From Planctomycetota bacterium (lineage in GTDB: Bacteria; Planctomycetota; UBA1135; GCA-002686595), in contig JACRIN010000021.1 in assembly GCA_016220085.1 (NCBI GenBank), positions 1 to 34,457 of the forward strand: a stretch of 34,457 bases of DNA, written 5' to 3'. This document shows positions 1 to 8,055 of the stretch, in pieces (positions within the stretch are counted from its first letter, which is position 1; the number at the start of each line of letters is the position of its first letter). The position numbers and the translations under genes were made by a program. Below the pieces are notes generated by a model, which was not told where the DNA came from, made no database searches, and saw nothing but the letters and a program-made list of their open reading frames with translations.

Positions 1-210
1 AGGGGAGCGCACGCAAGGGGAGCGCACGCAAGGGGAGCGCACGCAAGGGGAGCGCACGCAAGGGGAGCGCACGCAAGGGGAGCGCACGCAAGGGGAGCGC
101 ACGCAAGGGGAGCGCACGCAAGGGGAGTGCACGCAAGGGGAGTGCACGCAAGGGGAGTGCACGCAAGGGGAGTGCACGCAAGGGGAGTGCGCACAAGGGG
201 AGTGCGCCGA
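1..210. repeat. 15-bp tandem repeat array (14 copies, truncated by window edge)
   Basis: Fourteen head-to-tail 15-bp units run without spacers. Eight units read aggggagcgcacgca (1-120), four read aggggagtgcacgca (121-180), and two degenerate copies follow (181-210). The C-to-T variant is confined to one block, which fits local duplication by slippage or unequal exchange. The array continues off the left edge, so its true length is unknown. It is gene-free on both strands. The downstream ends of the SEC-C and FKBP genes lie to its right, so it sits 3' of that operon. Open frames across it only reflect the repeat. Confidence 0.95.
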
Positions 211-274
211 GCCGCGCACCGAGCCGCGCAGCCCGTCGGAATCGGCGCGCCGCGTCGCCGGCTCCACGAACCGC

Positions 275-748
275 TCAACCGAGTCGGTTCTGGCAGCACT
301 TTTTGTACTTCTTACCGCTGCCGCACGGACACGGATCGTTGCGGCCGAGCTCCGAGCCCGGCCGCACGAACGGCTGTTGCTTCCCGCCCGCCGCGACGTC
401 GAAGCGCGCCTTGCTCGCGCGCGCGAACGCGCCGAGTCGCGCGCCGTCGGCGAGTCGGCCTTGACGCTCGAGCTCCGACAGGTACGCGCCGACGAGCGCG
501 GGGACGTCGGCCTTGACGGCGGGCTCGAGCTCGAGCCGAGCGAGCTCGCCGACCAGCGCCGCGGCGACGTCGCTCTCCTCGAGTTCGCCCGGCGCCGCGC
601 CGCGTGCATCGCATGCCGCGACGTGGAAGCGCGAGAGCAAGAGCCCCGCGAACTCGCGCGTGCGCGCCGCGAACGGCCTCAGCGCGTCGCCGTGCTCGAA
701 GTCGGCGACCCAGCTCTCGAGCGTGTCCCGAACGAAGCGCTCGACCAC
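275..748 (-). CDS. SEC-C motif protein, small zinc-binding
   Basis: A 157-residue protein ending in a clear SEC-C motif: Cys140-x-Cys142, then [10 protein letters not shown] with Cys151 and Cys152, four residues from the C terminus. This is the zinc-binding tail first described at the end of SecA and also found in many small proteins. The first ~130 residues look helical and I do not recognise them; they carry no SecA motor motifs. The start is a GTG, chosen because it lies 7 bp after the TGA of the upstream FKBP gene, so the two are probably co-transcribed. SEC-C refers to SecA, not to selenocysteine. Function unknown; a chaperone, secretion or nucleic-acid role is possible. Confidence 0.8.
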   Translation of the reverse strand: MVERFVRDTLESWVADFEHGDALRPFAARTREFAGLLLSRFHVAACDARGAAPGELEESDVAAALVGELARLELEPAVKADVPALVGAYLSELERQGRLADGARLGAFARASKARFDVAAGGKQQPFVRPGSELGRNDPCPCGSGKKYKKCCQNRLG

Positions 749-755
749 GCTCGCG

Positions 756-1991
756 TCACTCGACCTTCATCATCTCGATGACGAAGATCAACGTCGCGTT
801 CGGTCCGATGTCCGGCGGCGAGCCGCGCGGTCCGTAAGCGAGCGCGGCCGGGATCGTGAAGCGGTACATCGAGCCTTCGCGCATCAACGCGAGCCCTTCG
901 TTCCAACCCTTGATCACGCCGCCGGGCAGGCGCAGCTTGAACGGCTCGGCGCGCTCGTAGCTCGAATCGAACGGCGCGCCGCCGGTGGTCAACCAGCCGG
1001 CGTAGTGCACGGAGACCGTCTTGCCTTGACCGGCTTGCGGCCCGGTGCCTTCGCGCAAGACCTCGTAGCCGAGGCCGCTCGCGGTCTTCACCAGCTTGTC
1101 CTCCGGCGTCAGCGCGAACGGCGGCAGCGGCAGCGGCTTCGCCATGCCCGCGAGCTCGATCTCCCACACGGTGATCGAGTTCGGCGGCAGATCGGGCCCT
1201 TGGTCGCGCGCGCCGAAGCAGAGCGCGGGCGGCACTTCGAGGCGATAACGCGAGCCGACCTTGAGCATCGGCACCGCTTCCTTGAGGAATTCCATCGGCG
1301 AGTTGGCGAGCGTGAAGTGCAGCGGCGCGCCGCCGGCCTCGGTGCACGTCAAGAGCTTGCCGGACGTGCTCCAGAGCGCGTACTTCAGGTCGTAGATCGC
1401 GGTGGCGTCGAAGAGCTCGCCCTGGCCTTCGACGAGCACCTCGTACTTCAGCCCCGAAGGCGTGGTCTTCGTCAACTCGGGCCGCGCCGCACGGAACTCG
1501 GGCATCGCCGTCAGCGCGACCATCTCCATCTCGAAGATCAGCGTCGCGCCGCCCGGGATCTTCGCTCCCTTGCCCGCTTCGCCGTAACCGAGAGCGGGCG
1601 GGATCGTCACCTTGACCTTGGTGCCGACTTCCATGAGCTGGAGCACTTCGTCCCAACCCGCGATCACCCCTCCGCGGCCGACCTGGACGTCGAGCGGGAC
1701 GCCGCGCTTCGTCGACGTGTCGAACGAGTTGCCGTCGGTCGTCCAACCGGTGTAGTGGACCTTCGCGACGTCGCCGACCTTCGCCTTGCGCGTGCCGGCG
1801 CCCTGGACGAGCACCGAGTACTTCAACCCGGACGCGGTCGTCATGATCTCGGTGTCCGCCGGGATCGGCGGGTTCTGCACCGGAGTCGCGGGCGCTTGGC
1901 CGGGGGCCGCGGGCGCTTGCGCGGGTTGTTGCGCGCTGAGCGGCGCGAGGGCGAGCGACGTTACGAAGAAGAGCGGGGCGAGAAGCGTCAT
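756..1991 (-). CDS. Secreted triple-domain FKBP-type peptidyl-prolyl isomerase
   Basis: A 411-residue protein with a signal peptide (residues 1-20, hydrophobic, ending LSA before QQ), a Pro/Ala/Gln-rich linker (21-50) and three tandem FKBP domains. Domain 1 (about 51-160) keeps the FKBP pocket pattern: Y80, F90-D91, VI at 109-110, W113, LGYGE. Domain 3 (about 300-411) is also canonical (VHYAGW, FDSSY, GGVIKGW, LAYG). Domain 2 (about 176-285) is degenerate: the VHYTGW region reads YALWST and the VIxGW stretch is lost, so it is probably inactive. Such proteins catalyse Xaa-Pro isomerisation and act as folding helpers in the periplasm. The ATG at 1991 is chosen because the signal peptide starts there; upstream in-frame codons give a non-signal leader. 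Confidence 0.93.
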   Translation of the reverse strand: MTLLAPLFFVTSLALAPLSAQQPAQAPAAPGQAPATPVQNPPIPADTEIMTTASGLKYSVLVQGAGTRKAKVGDVAKVHYTGWTTDGNSFDTSTKRGVPLDVQVGRGGVIAGWDEVLQLMEVGTKVKVTIPPALGYGEAGKGAKIPGGATLIFEMEMVALTAMPEFRAARPELTKTTPSGLKYEVLVEGQGELFDATAIYDLKYALWSTSGKLLTCTEAGGAPLHFTLANSPMEFLKEAVPMLKVGSRYRLEVPPALCFGARDQGPDLPPNSITVWEIELAGMAKPLPLPPFALTPEDKLVKTASGLGYEVLREGTGPQAGQGKTVSVHYAGWLTTGGAPFDSSYERAEPFKLRLPGGVIKGWNEGLALMREGSMYRFTIPAALAYGPRGSPPDIGPNATLIFVIEMMKVE

Positions 1992-2069
1992 GCGCGGACT
2001 CCGAGGGTCGAGGTGGACGCGAAAGTGTAGCGAAAGCGCACGCCGCGCCGTGCGGTGGGTCACCAGAAA
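1992..2069. other. Leader/promoter region of the FKBP operon
   Basis: This short non-coding stretch lies between the FKBP start (minus) and the structured RNA (plus). On the minus strand a TACACT hexamer around 2021-2026 could be a -10 element for the FKBP operon, but no convincing -35 is visible. On the plus strand CGCAC and GTGCG can form a small hairpin around 2040-2055. No gene is supported here. Confidence 0.3.
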
Positions 2070-2290
2070 GTTCGGAGCGTGTTCGCGGGCGTCCGCGAGC
2101 TCGAAATGCTCCTTTCGAGCGTGTATCCGAACCCGGTCGGAGAGCTACAGCACGCCGCGAGGAACGCGTTCGCTCGCGGACTCGGCACTTCGGCTGAGCT
2201 GACGAACGCACCTCGCGGCATCGCAGAGACATGGAACCTCCTTGGGGAAGCCCGGGCTCGCTTCCACGCGAGCCCGCGGCTCTTTTTGGC
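2070..2290 (+). ncRNA. Candidate structured non-coding RNA (no known family recognised)
   Basis: This stretch folds into a set of perfect helices and ends in an intrinsic terminator. A three-way junction is closed by GTTCGGA (2070-2076) pairing with TCCGAAC (2126-2132). Inside it are hairpin A, TCGCGG/CCGCGA (2083-2088 with 2093-2098, loop GCGT), and hairpin B, CTCGAAA/TTTCGAG (2100-2106 with 2113-2119). Next comes a long arm: GCCGCGAGG (2154-2162) with CCTCGCGGC (2211-2219), then GCGTTCG (2066+100 to 2172) with CGAACGC (2203-2209), capped by CTCGGC/GCTGAG (2181-2198). The terminator at 2253-2287 points the same way. I see no RNase P, tmRNA, SRP or clear 6S signature. No convincing protein is encoded on either strand. 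The 5' end is a guess. Confidence 0.42.
2253..2287 (+). terminator. Rho-independent terminator
   Basis: A 9-bp GC-rich stem, CGGGCTCGC (2253-2261) with GCGAGCCCG (2268-2276), has a six-base loop and is followed six bases later by TTTTT (2283-2287). The T-run lies on the plus-strand 3' side, so it ends a plus-strand transcript. No plus-strand protein gene lies upstream, which is the main reason for proposing the RNA gene at 2070. Confidence 0.6.
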
Positions 2291-2515
2291 CCGCCTCCGC
2301 GCGGTCGCTGACCGCGCGCAGCGAGCGCGCCGAGCGGACCGCACGCACGCGACGCGCCGGGCGTGATCGCAGCGGCGGCGCGAGCTCGCCACACCCGAGC
2401 GAGCTCTCCGAGCCGGCCTGCTACGCGAGCCTGCGCAGCCGAGTGGGCTTGCGGGGCCGAGCTTGCTTGGCTCCGCCGCGTGAACTCGCCGACGGACTCG
2501 CCGGGTGCAACTGCT
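2288..2515. other. Non-coding stretch, nothing recognised
   Basis: GC-rich sequence between the terminator and the 13-bp array. It has no coding frame with a recognisable product, no tRNA and no obvious further repeat. Confidence 0.5.
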
Positions 2516-2658
2516 CGTGGACGTGCGACGTGGACTCGCGACGTGGACTCGCGACGTGGACTCGCGACGTGGACTCGCGACGTGGACTCGCGACGTGGAC
2601 TCGCGACGTGGACCCGAGACGTGGACCCGAGACGTGAGTTGGCCACGTGGACTGGCCA
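2516..2658. repeat. 13-bp tandem repeat array (about 11 copies)
   Basis: The core is six identical units, cgtggactcgcga, at 2529-2606. Two copies of cgtggacccgaga follow (2607-2632), then the degenerate copies cgtgagttggcca and cgtggactggcca (2633-2658). One variant copy precedes the core (2516-2528). Copies are contiguous with no spacers. The array lies 75 bp upstream of the Nudix gene start. Its period and CGTG anchor match a second array at 27118-27232. Confidence 0.93.
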
Positions 2659-2733
2659 CGAGAACTCACCGCGCCGGTTGCGCGCTCCACGACGGCGCGT
2701 GCTCGGTGCGCGCGCGTCGCTATCCTTCGCTCA

Positions 2734-3126
2734 ATGTCGACGCCTTCCGATTGCACGCACGCGGGCGGAGTCGTCGTGCGCTCGTCACCGCAGGGTCCGC
2801 GCTTCTTGATCGTGCGTTCGCTGAAGCACGCGGAGCATTGGGTGCTGCCGAAAGGTCACATCGAGCCCGGCGAGACGCCCGAAGTCGCCGCGGTGCGCGA
2901 AGTGCGCGAGGAAGCGGGCGTCGAGGCGCGGCTCGAGCGCTTCCTCGGCGCGAGCGAGTACCTCCTGCGCGGCGAACTCTGCCGCACGGCGTTCTGGCGC
3001 ATGCGTTGGCTCACCGACGTGCCGCAAGAGGAGTCGCGCGAGCTCGCGTGGCTCCCGCTCGACGAAGCGCTCGCGCGCCTCTCGTTCGCCGACGCCCGCG
3101 ACCTGGTCGCCCGCGCGGCGGAGTGA
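2734..3126 (+). CDS. Nudix hydrolase (Ap4A hydrolase/MutT-like)
   Basis: A 130-residue protein with a complete Nudix box at residues 41-63: GHIEPGE, seven residues, then REVREEAGV, fitting G-x5-E-x7-REUxEExGU. The stretch before it, WVLPKGH, is typical of Nudix enzymes that act on diadenosine polyphosphates or nucleoside polyphosphates. Such enzymes cleave a nucleoside diphosphate linked to another group, with Mg2+ bound by the box glutamates. The ATG at 2734 is chosen over an upstream in-frame start because the upstream 29 residues are Arg/Ala-rich and overlap the repeat-flanking DNA. It is convergent with the FG-GAP selenoprotein candidate, with 7 bp between the stops. The substrate cannot be told from sequence. 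Confidence 0.88.
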   Translation: MSTPSDCTHAGGVVVRSSPQGPRFLIVRSLKHAEHWVLPKGHIEPGETPEVAAVREVREEAGVEARLERFLGASEYLLRGELCRTAFWRMRWLTDVPQEESRELAWLPLDEALARLSFADARDLVARAAE

Positions 3127-3133
3127 GTTCGAC

Positions 3134-4429
3134 TCAGCGGCCGGGCGACTGTCTCCGGAAGAGCCAGACGTACCCGTGGCTCACGCGCTCCTTCGGAAGC
3201 TTGACGTAGAGCTCAGAGACCTGTCGTTCGAGCGGCGCGAGCTGCTTCTCGCGTGCTTCGACCTTCGTGCGCAGCTCGGCGATCTCCGCTTGGCGCGCCT
3301 CGGCCTGCTCACGCGACTCCGGCCCGTCGTACTCCACGAGCTCGGAGAGCTCGTCACGCAGCTTGTGGACGCCGGACCGGTCGGTCTCGCGCTCGAGGCG
3401 CTTGCTCTGCGTCTCGTACTCCGCGCGCAACCGATCGAGCGCCGCCTGCTCGTCGGGCGCGAGCTTCGGCGGCGCGAGCTTCTCGACCGAGTAATCACCG
3501 AGCAAGAGGTCGAGCGCGCCGTCTCCGTCGAAGTCGACGACGCAAGGCTTGGTGCGTCCGCCCCACGGTCGGCCCTTGCCGGCGGCGACCTTCTTCTCGT
3601 CGACCTCGCCGTACGAGTTGCCCGCGTCGGCGACGAGCTCGACCCCGCGCGCGAACGTCGGCGCCGCGCGGGTGCCGGTGTTCCGAAACCACGTGACCGC
3701 GCCGTCCGCGCTGCCGACGAGCAAGTCGGCGAGCCCGTCTCCGTTCCAATCCGCGACGGTCGGTCCGGCGTCACCGCCGACGGCGATCGTCTGACGATCC
3801 GCCTGCACCTTTTCGGGCGCGGCGAAGCTCGGCTCGGGCTTCGTTCCGAGGTTGCGCAGCAAGAACACGTTGCCCTCGATGTTGCCGACGAGCAGATCGG
3901 GCCGACCGTCGCTCTCCCAATCGAAGACGGCGGGCGCGGTCGCGAGTCGTGGCGTGCCGCTGCCGACCTTGATCGGTTTGTTGTCGGCGCCGAGCAGCGT
4001 CTTGCGCGCGCCGAACGTGCCATCCGCGTTGCGCGGGAACCAGTAGAGCTCGCCGGGATACGAGCCCGAGAGCATGTCGAGCGTCCCATTGCCGTCGAGG
4101 TCCGCCAACTGCGGACCGAAACCGACGCATCACGACGCGGGGATCGTGCCTTCCTTGCCGTCGGCGACGAACCACTGGAAGTCGGCGAACTTCGGCGCGC
4201 GCGCGTCGCCGACGTTCTTGTAGATGCGCAGCTTGCCGTCGCCGAACTGCCCGACGAGCAAGTCGCAGAGCCCATCGCCGTCGAAGTCGACGAAGAGCGG
4301 CGCCGCGTGTCCGATCTCGACATCGATCGGCTTGTCGCCGACCTGCACGCGCACGGGCGCTTCGAGCTGCGAGCCGTGCGAACCTGCGGCGAGCGCGAGC
4401 AAGCCGCACGCGAACGAGCACAGCGTCAT
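3134..4429 (-). CDS. Secreted FG-GAP/VCBS repeat protein, candidate selenoprotein (in-frame UGA read as Sec100)
   Basis: Read through one in-frame TGA (4130-4132), this is a single 431-residue protein. A signal peptide lies at residues 1-19, five FG-GAP/VCBS-type calcium-binding propeller repeats follow (for example DFDGDGLCDLLVG, DLDGNGTLDMLSG, DWNGDGLADLLVG, DFDGDGALDLLLG), and a charged coiled-coil tail rich in Arg and Glu ends it. The frame is identical on both sides of the TGA, and repeat 2 begins ten residues after it, so this is not a frameshift. The site reads Ser-Sec100-Cys101-Val-Gly-Phe, a Sec-Cys pair that could be redox active. A hairpin with SECIS geometry follows (4099-4117). 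The ATG at 4429 has a strong AGGAGAGGA ribosome site. It lies downstream of the Ig-like gene. Alternatives are a nonsense mutation or a sequencing error. Confidence 0.75.
4099..4117 (-). promoter_or_regulatory. Candidate bacterial SECIS hairpin for the UGA at 4130-4132
   Basis: On the minus strand, 12 bases after the TGA, GGTCCGC (4117-4111) pairs perfectly with GCGGACC (4105-4099) around the five-base loop AGTTG. The loop starts 19 bases after the UGA and has G as its second base. Bacterial SECIS elements are described as a short stem-loop 16-37 bases after the UGA with a G in the first two loop positions. All of these hold. The hairpin lies inside the coding sequence, as expected in bacteria. 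Confidence 0.65.
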
Positions 4430-4526
4430 GTTCCTCTCCTCGGCGCCGACTCCGGCGTCGCGTGCGAGTCTAGCCGCGAACGCGATTCCGCGCGCTCGTC
4501 GGTCGGTGTGGGGGACGAGCGCGAGC

Positions 4527-6740
4527 TCACTCGGGCACTCCGAGCTCGACGACGCGCTTCTCGCCCGCGGCGACGAAGACGGTCGCGGTGCCGCGTTGCT
4601 TCGTCTTGGTGTCCTCGAACTCGATCGAGATCGTTCCAGCGGGCACGACGTCGATCGACGGGCCGCGCTTCGTCACCCAGCTCGACGCGACGTCGATGCT
4701 CCCGGAGCGCACCACGTACTGCGCCGACTCGCCGGTGCCCTTCCACGCGAGCTCGAGCGATGCACCCTGCTTCAGCTCGATCCGCAGCGGCCCGCGTTCC
4801 TCGCCGCCGACCGCCGTCGCAGCGACCGCGCCGACCAGGAGCCCGTTGCGGGCGACGACCGAGTACTCGCCGGTGTTGAAGCCGTTCAACCGGAACTCAC
4901 CCTCGGTCGAAGTCGTATAGCCGCCGCGAAAGAGCCCCTCGCCGCCGTTGTGTTGCACGAAAAGCGTCGCCTCGTGCGTCGCGCCCGCGGCATCGACGAC
5001 CGAGCCGAACAGGATTGCGGCCGGCACGACGCGCAGAACGACATCGCGTTCGCCCGCGCGAGCGGTGACGACCTCACCCGCCGCGAACTCGTCGTCGTGC
5101 TCACCCGCCTGGAGCTCGAACTCGCCCGGTGCGAGCGGACCGAGCACGAAGTCGCCGTTCTCGTCGCTCGTCGTGTTCAGGAACGTCGCAGGCTCCGCGT
5201 GCGCCTGAACGCTGATCTTCCAAACGCGCTTGCCCTCGTCGTCGAGCACGCTTCCGGTGATGAAGAGTCCGCGGTGCGCGACCAGCGTCACCTCGACGAC
5301 CGTCGCATCCGGGGAGACTTCGACGAGTATCGGCAGCGGCGCAAGCATGGACTCGTCGACCTTCGCGCGGTAGGCGTCGACTGGCGCGGGGCCGAGTTTC
5401 CACTTGCCGGCAGCGACGCGTTCGAAACGAAAACGTCCGTCCGCATCGGCGACGGTGGTCGCGTTCGGCTCGTTGTAGCGTCGGAGATAGGCGAGCGCGT
5501 CGTACTCCGACTTCACCAGCCAGAGCGATGCACCAGCGATTGCTCGGCCGGCCGTGTCCTGCACGACGCCCTCGATCGTCGCGCCGGAGCCGATGGAGAG
5601 CTCGAGCTCGCGCGTCTCGCCAGGCTCGAGCGTGACCACCTGCTCGCGCTGCAGGACGATTTGGCCGTCGCGCGACACTTCGATGTCGAGCGGCACGTTC
5701 GGCGCGACGTCGGAGAGCTCACAGCGCCCGTCGGGCGGCGCGGTCGCGGTCCAGCTCGGATCGGGATCGTAGAGGTCGGAGCCGAAGTTGAGCTCGAACT
5801 CCTGCGGCTCCATCAGGCCGAAGCGGCTGGTGGTCGCCGTCACTTGCGCTCCGCCGACGGCGCCACCCGACGGATCGAGCAACTAAACCCGCAGCGTCGC
5901 CGTGCGCGCGAGGTGGACGACGAACGCGTGCTCGGGCCGCTCGTGACCTTTCTCCGCCCCCGCGGCCCGTTCGGTGCGACCGGCCGCTTTCACGGTGAAC
6001 TGCCGCGAGTCGAGCCAGCTCGCGCTGCGGAGCTCGAAGCGACCGGATGCGTCGCTGACGAGCACCGGCGGCTCGCCCGGAAGCGAAGTGCGCATCCGAA
6101 TGCGCGCTCCGGCGATCGGCGAGTCGTCCTCGGCGGCGACGATGCGCCCGCAGAACACGATGTCGCCGGCCGTGGCGCGCTCGAGCACGAGCTCGCGCGT
6201 CTCGCCCGCCGCGAGCGCGGACGTCGAAGCTTGCTCGGACGACGCGATCGGGCGGCCGTCGGTAGCAGGCACCGACGTGTCCGCCTCCGCGGTGAACGCG
6301 ATGCCGGCGGGGACCTCGAACTCGACCCGTCCCTCGGTGTCGGTGATCAGCTCGTCGTGCGCGCCGCCGCGCGCGCTCGATGTCGAGCGCCGCGACCAGT
6401 TTCCCTCGAGCTCGCTCGGAGAGAGCGACACGTGGATGCCCTCGAGCGGTGCACGGGATTCCAGCGCTACGACGCGCACGCGCAGCGTCGCATTCGCAGC
6501 GTCGCCGGCACCAGACTTCGCCGCGGGCTCGACGTCGTTGGCCGACTTCTCGAGCACCGTCTCACGCTGCGGCTCGTTCGTCGTCGCGACGAGCGTCGGC
6601 GCGGCCCCGGACTCGGCGGCCGCAGCGGCGCCCGCTCGGCTCGACGCCACCGCGGGCTCGCCGGGAGCGCGCACGAGCCACCACCACGCACAGAGTGCGG
6701 TGACCGTCAGTGCGACGATCCAACCGAGCTTCGAGCGCAT
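4527..6740 (-). pseudogene. Carboxypeptidase-regulatory-like (Ig-fold) repeat protein, interrupted by in-frame TAG
   Basis: One 738-codon frame interrupted by TAG at codon 286 (5883-5885). Residues 1-25 form an N-terminal membrane anchor or signal (LGWIVALTVTALCAWWWLV). An Ala/Ser-rich linker follows, then several carboxypeptidase regulatory-like beta-sandwich domains recognised by repeated GxVxDxxGxPIAGAxV and DxxGRFRFERV patterns (for example AEDDSPIAGARI, DTAGRAIAGASL, DENGDFVLG). The TAG falls inside a domain: TATLRV-stop-LLDPSGGAVGGAQV, and the frame resumes with no shift. A single base change from CAG, GAG, AAG or TCG would restore it. A TTG just after the TAG could allow reinitiation of a 451-residue product. 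A recent nonsense mutation or sequencing error is most likely. It probably acts at the cell surface; the FG-GAP gene follows 97 bp downstream. Confidence 0.7.
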
Positions 6741-6802
6741 CCCTCATGTCTCCCGACTCGTGAACGTTGCCGACCTCGCCCGGCGCGAGCGCGCCGCAAG
6801 GT

Positions 6803-6890
6803 TGGCGGAGGCGGAAGGATTCGAACCCTCGATGGCTTGCGCCATGCCGGTTTTCAAAACCGGTGCAATCGACCACTCTGCCACGCCTCC
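6803..6890 (-). tRNA. tRNA-Ser(UGA), CCA encoded
   Basis: The minus strand folds as a class II tRNA of 88 bases: acceptor GGAGGCG/CGCCTCC, discriminator G and an encoded CCA (6803-6805). The anticodon stem CCGGT/ACCGG encloses the loop TTTGAAA, giving anticodon TGA. A long variable arm follows (CATGGCGCAAGCCATC region), then T-loop GGTTCGAATCC. The anticodon is UGA (reading UCA serine codons), not the UCA of a selenocysteine tRNA, and the acceptor stem is the ordinary 7 bp. Confidence 0.97.
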
Positions 6891-6977
6891 GCGCGGCGCG
6901 TCGAACTTACTCGCGGGAGGTGCGCGCGGAAAGAGGACGGCGAGGCAGAAGCTCGCGTCGCGCGCGCGGCGCCGACT

Positions 6978-7934
6978 TCAACGGCTGGGTCGCTGCGCGA
7001 GCGGGTGGAGCGTGCTCACCGTCGTGCCGACCAGGCTCTCGGCCCACGCTCGGTGGTCTTCCGTCGCCAGCAGCACCAGGCGTGCGGAGTGTTCGTCGAC
7101 GCTCTCGATGCGCCCGCGGCGTTCGTCTCGCCCGGGCGGGGGCGCGGTGAACATCGAGAGCCCGACCGCAACACCCTCTGCGGCGCCGCGATCGAGCTCG
7201 AACTCGGCGTCGTAGTAGGTGACCGACGATTTGGAGTCCGGTTCGAGCGGACGCAACTCGACGAGCCGGACGATCCGCGCTTCGATCGGAGCCGCGGGCA
7301 GCCAGCGTTGCCATTCGCTCGGCGCGACCGGCCGCGCGTCGGGCCGCGTCGGTGCGTCGAAGTCGAACGCGGCGTCGCCGAGCACGCGCAACGGATCGCC
7401 GGGGAAGCTCCGGCCGTCGGTCACCGCCGCGCAGAAGCGTTCGACGCGTTGCGGCGTGACCGCGAAGAGCAGGTCGCCCCAGCGGACGAGATGAAGCGTC
7501 GTGCCGAGGTGATCACGCGTCGTAGCGCACTCGTGGGAGAGCTCGACGTCGAGCTGGAGCTCCTTCTCGCTCGCCGCCGTCACGCGCCCGAACGCGGCGA
7601 AGCCGGCGCAGTTGCCGCACCTCGAATGGTGGTAGACCGTGAAGCCCGCGCGCGGCGCGAGCACCAGCTCGGTCGGCCACGTTTCCGCGGTGCGGTACGT
7701 GCCCGGCCACGCGTGGTCGCCGCGCACGGCGAGTTCCGCGCGCGCCGCGGAGTCGCGCAGCTTGCCTTGGGTGGCGAGGCGCATTTCGACGTCCGGAAAA
7801 ACGGTTCGCCACGCGCCCCAGACCCGTCCGCTCAGCGGCTCGATGCGCAAGCACGTCGCCGCGACCAGCGCACCGACGACGGCGATCGAGCTGCCGAGCG
7901 CGAGTGCGGTGCAACGGGCGAGGAACGTGCTCAT
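6978..7934 (-). CDS. Membrane-anchored protein of unknown function with CxxC motif
   Basis: A 318-residue protein that I do not recognise as a named family. Residues 10-29 are one hydrophobic segment (signal anchor or uncleaved signal peptide); the rest is predicted to be outside the membrane. A CGNC motif (Cys106, Cys109) sits in the first half and could be a disulfide or metal site. The last ~110 residues (VRLVELRPLEP..., FELDRGAAEGVAVGLSMF, GRIESVDEHSARLVLLAT) resemble in pattern the beta-barrel repeats of MreC-like proteins, where 'LDRGAxxGV' is a common phrase; this similarity is weak. It ends 88 bp upstream of the tRNA-Ser gene on the same strand. Confidence 0.75.
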   Translation of the reverse strand: MSTFLARCTALALGSSIAVVGALVAATCLRIEPLSGRVWGAWRTVFPDVEMRLATQGKLRDSAARAELAVRGDHAWPGTYRTAETWPTELVLAPRAGFTVYHHSRCGNCAGFAAFGRVTAASEKELQLDVELSHECATTRDHLGTTLHLVRWGDLLFAVTPQRVERFCAAVTDGRSFPGDPLRVLGDAAFDFDAPTRPDARPVAPSEWQRWLPAAPIEARIVRLVELRPLEPDSKSSVTYYDAEFELDRGAAEGVAVGLSMFTAPPPGRDERRGRIESVDEHSARLVLLATEDHRAWAESLVGTTVSTLHPLAQRPSR

Positions 7935-8055
7935 CGCGACTGGATGCTACCGCTCGAGGCGCCCGAGGTGACCGAAACGCTGACGAGCGCATGGCGAGGA
8001 ACGCGTGCGTCGCGAGCGGTTGGCGCCGCACTGCGCGCCGCGGTCACCGAAGCGA

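Noticed and set aside
1..210. Repeat arrays as CRISPR
   Set aside because: Units are contiguous and 12-18 bp long with no unique spacers, and no cas genes are present.
275..748. SEC-C protein as part of selenocysteine machinery
   Set aside because: SEC-C is the SecA C-terminal zinc motif and has no link to selenium.
5883..5885. TAG as a recoded pyrrolysine codon
   Set aside because: No pylTSBCD genes are visible, the site is in a beta-sandwich domain with no catalytic meaning, and pyrrolysine is very rare outside methylamine-using microbes. A mutation or error is simpler.
6803..6890. tRNA near Sec candidates as a possible selenocysteine tRNA
   Set aside because: The anticodon is TGA (serine, reading UCA), not TCA, and the acceptor stem is the ordinary 7 bp. 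It is tRNA-Ser.
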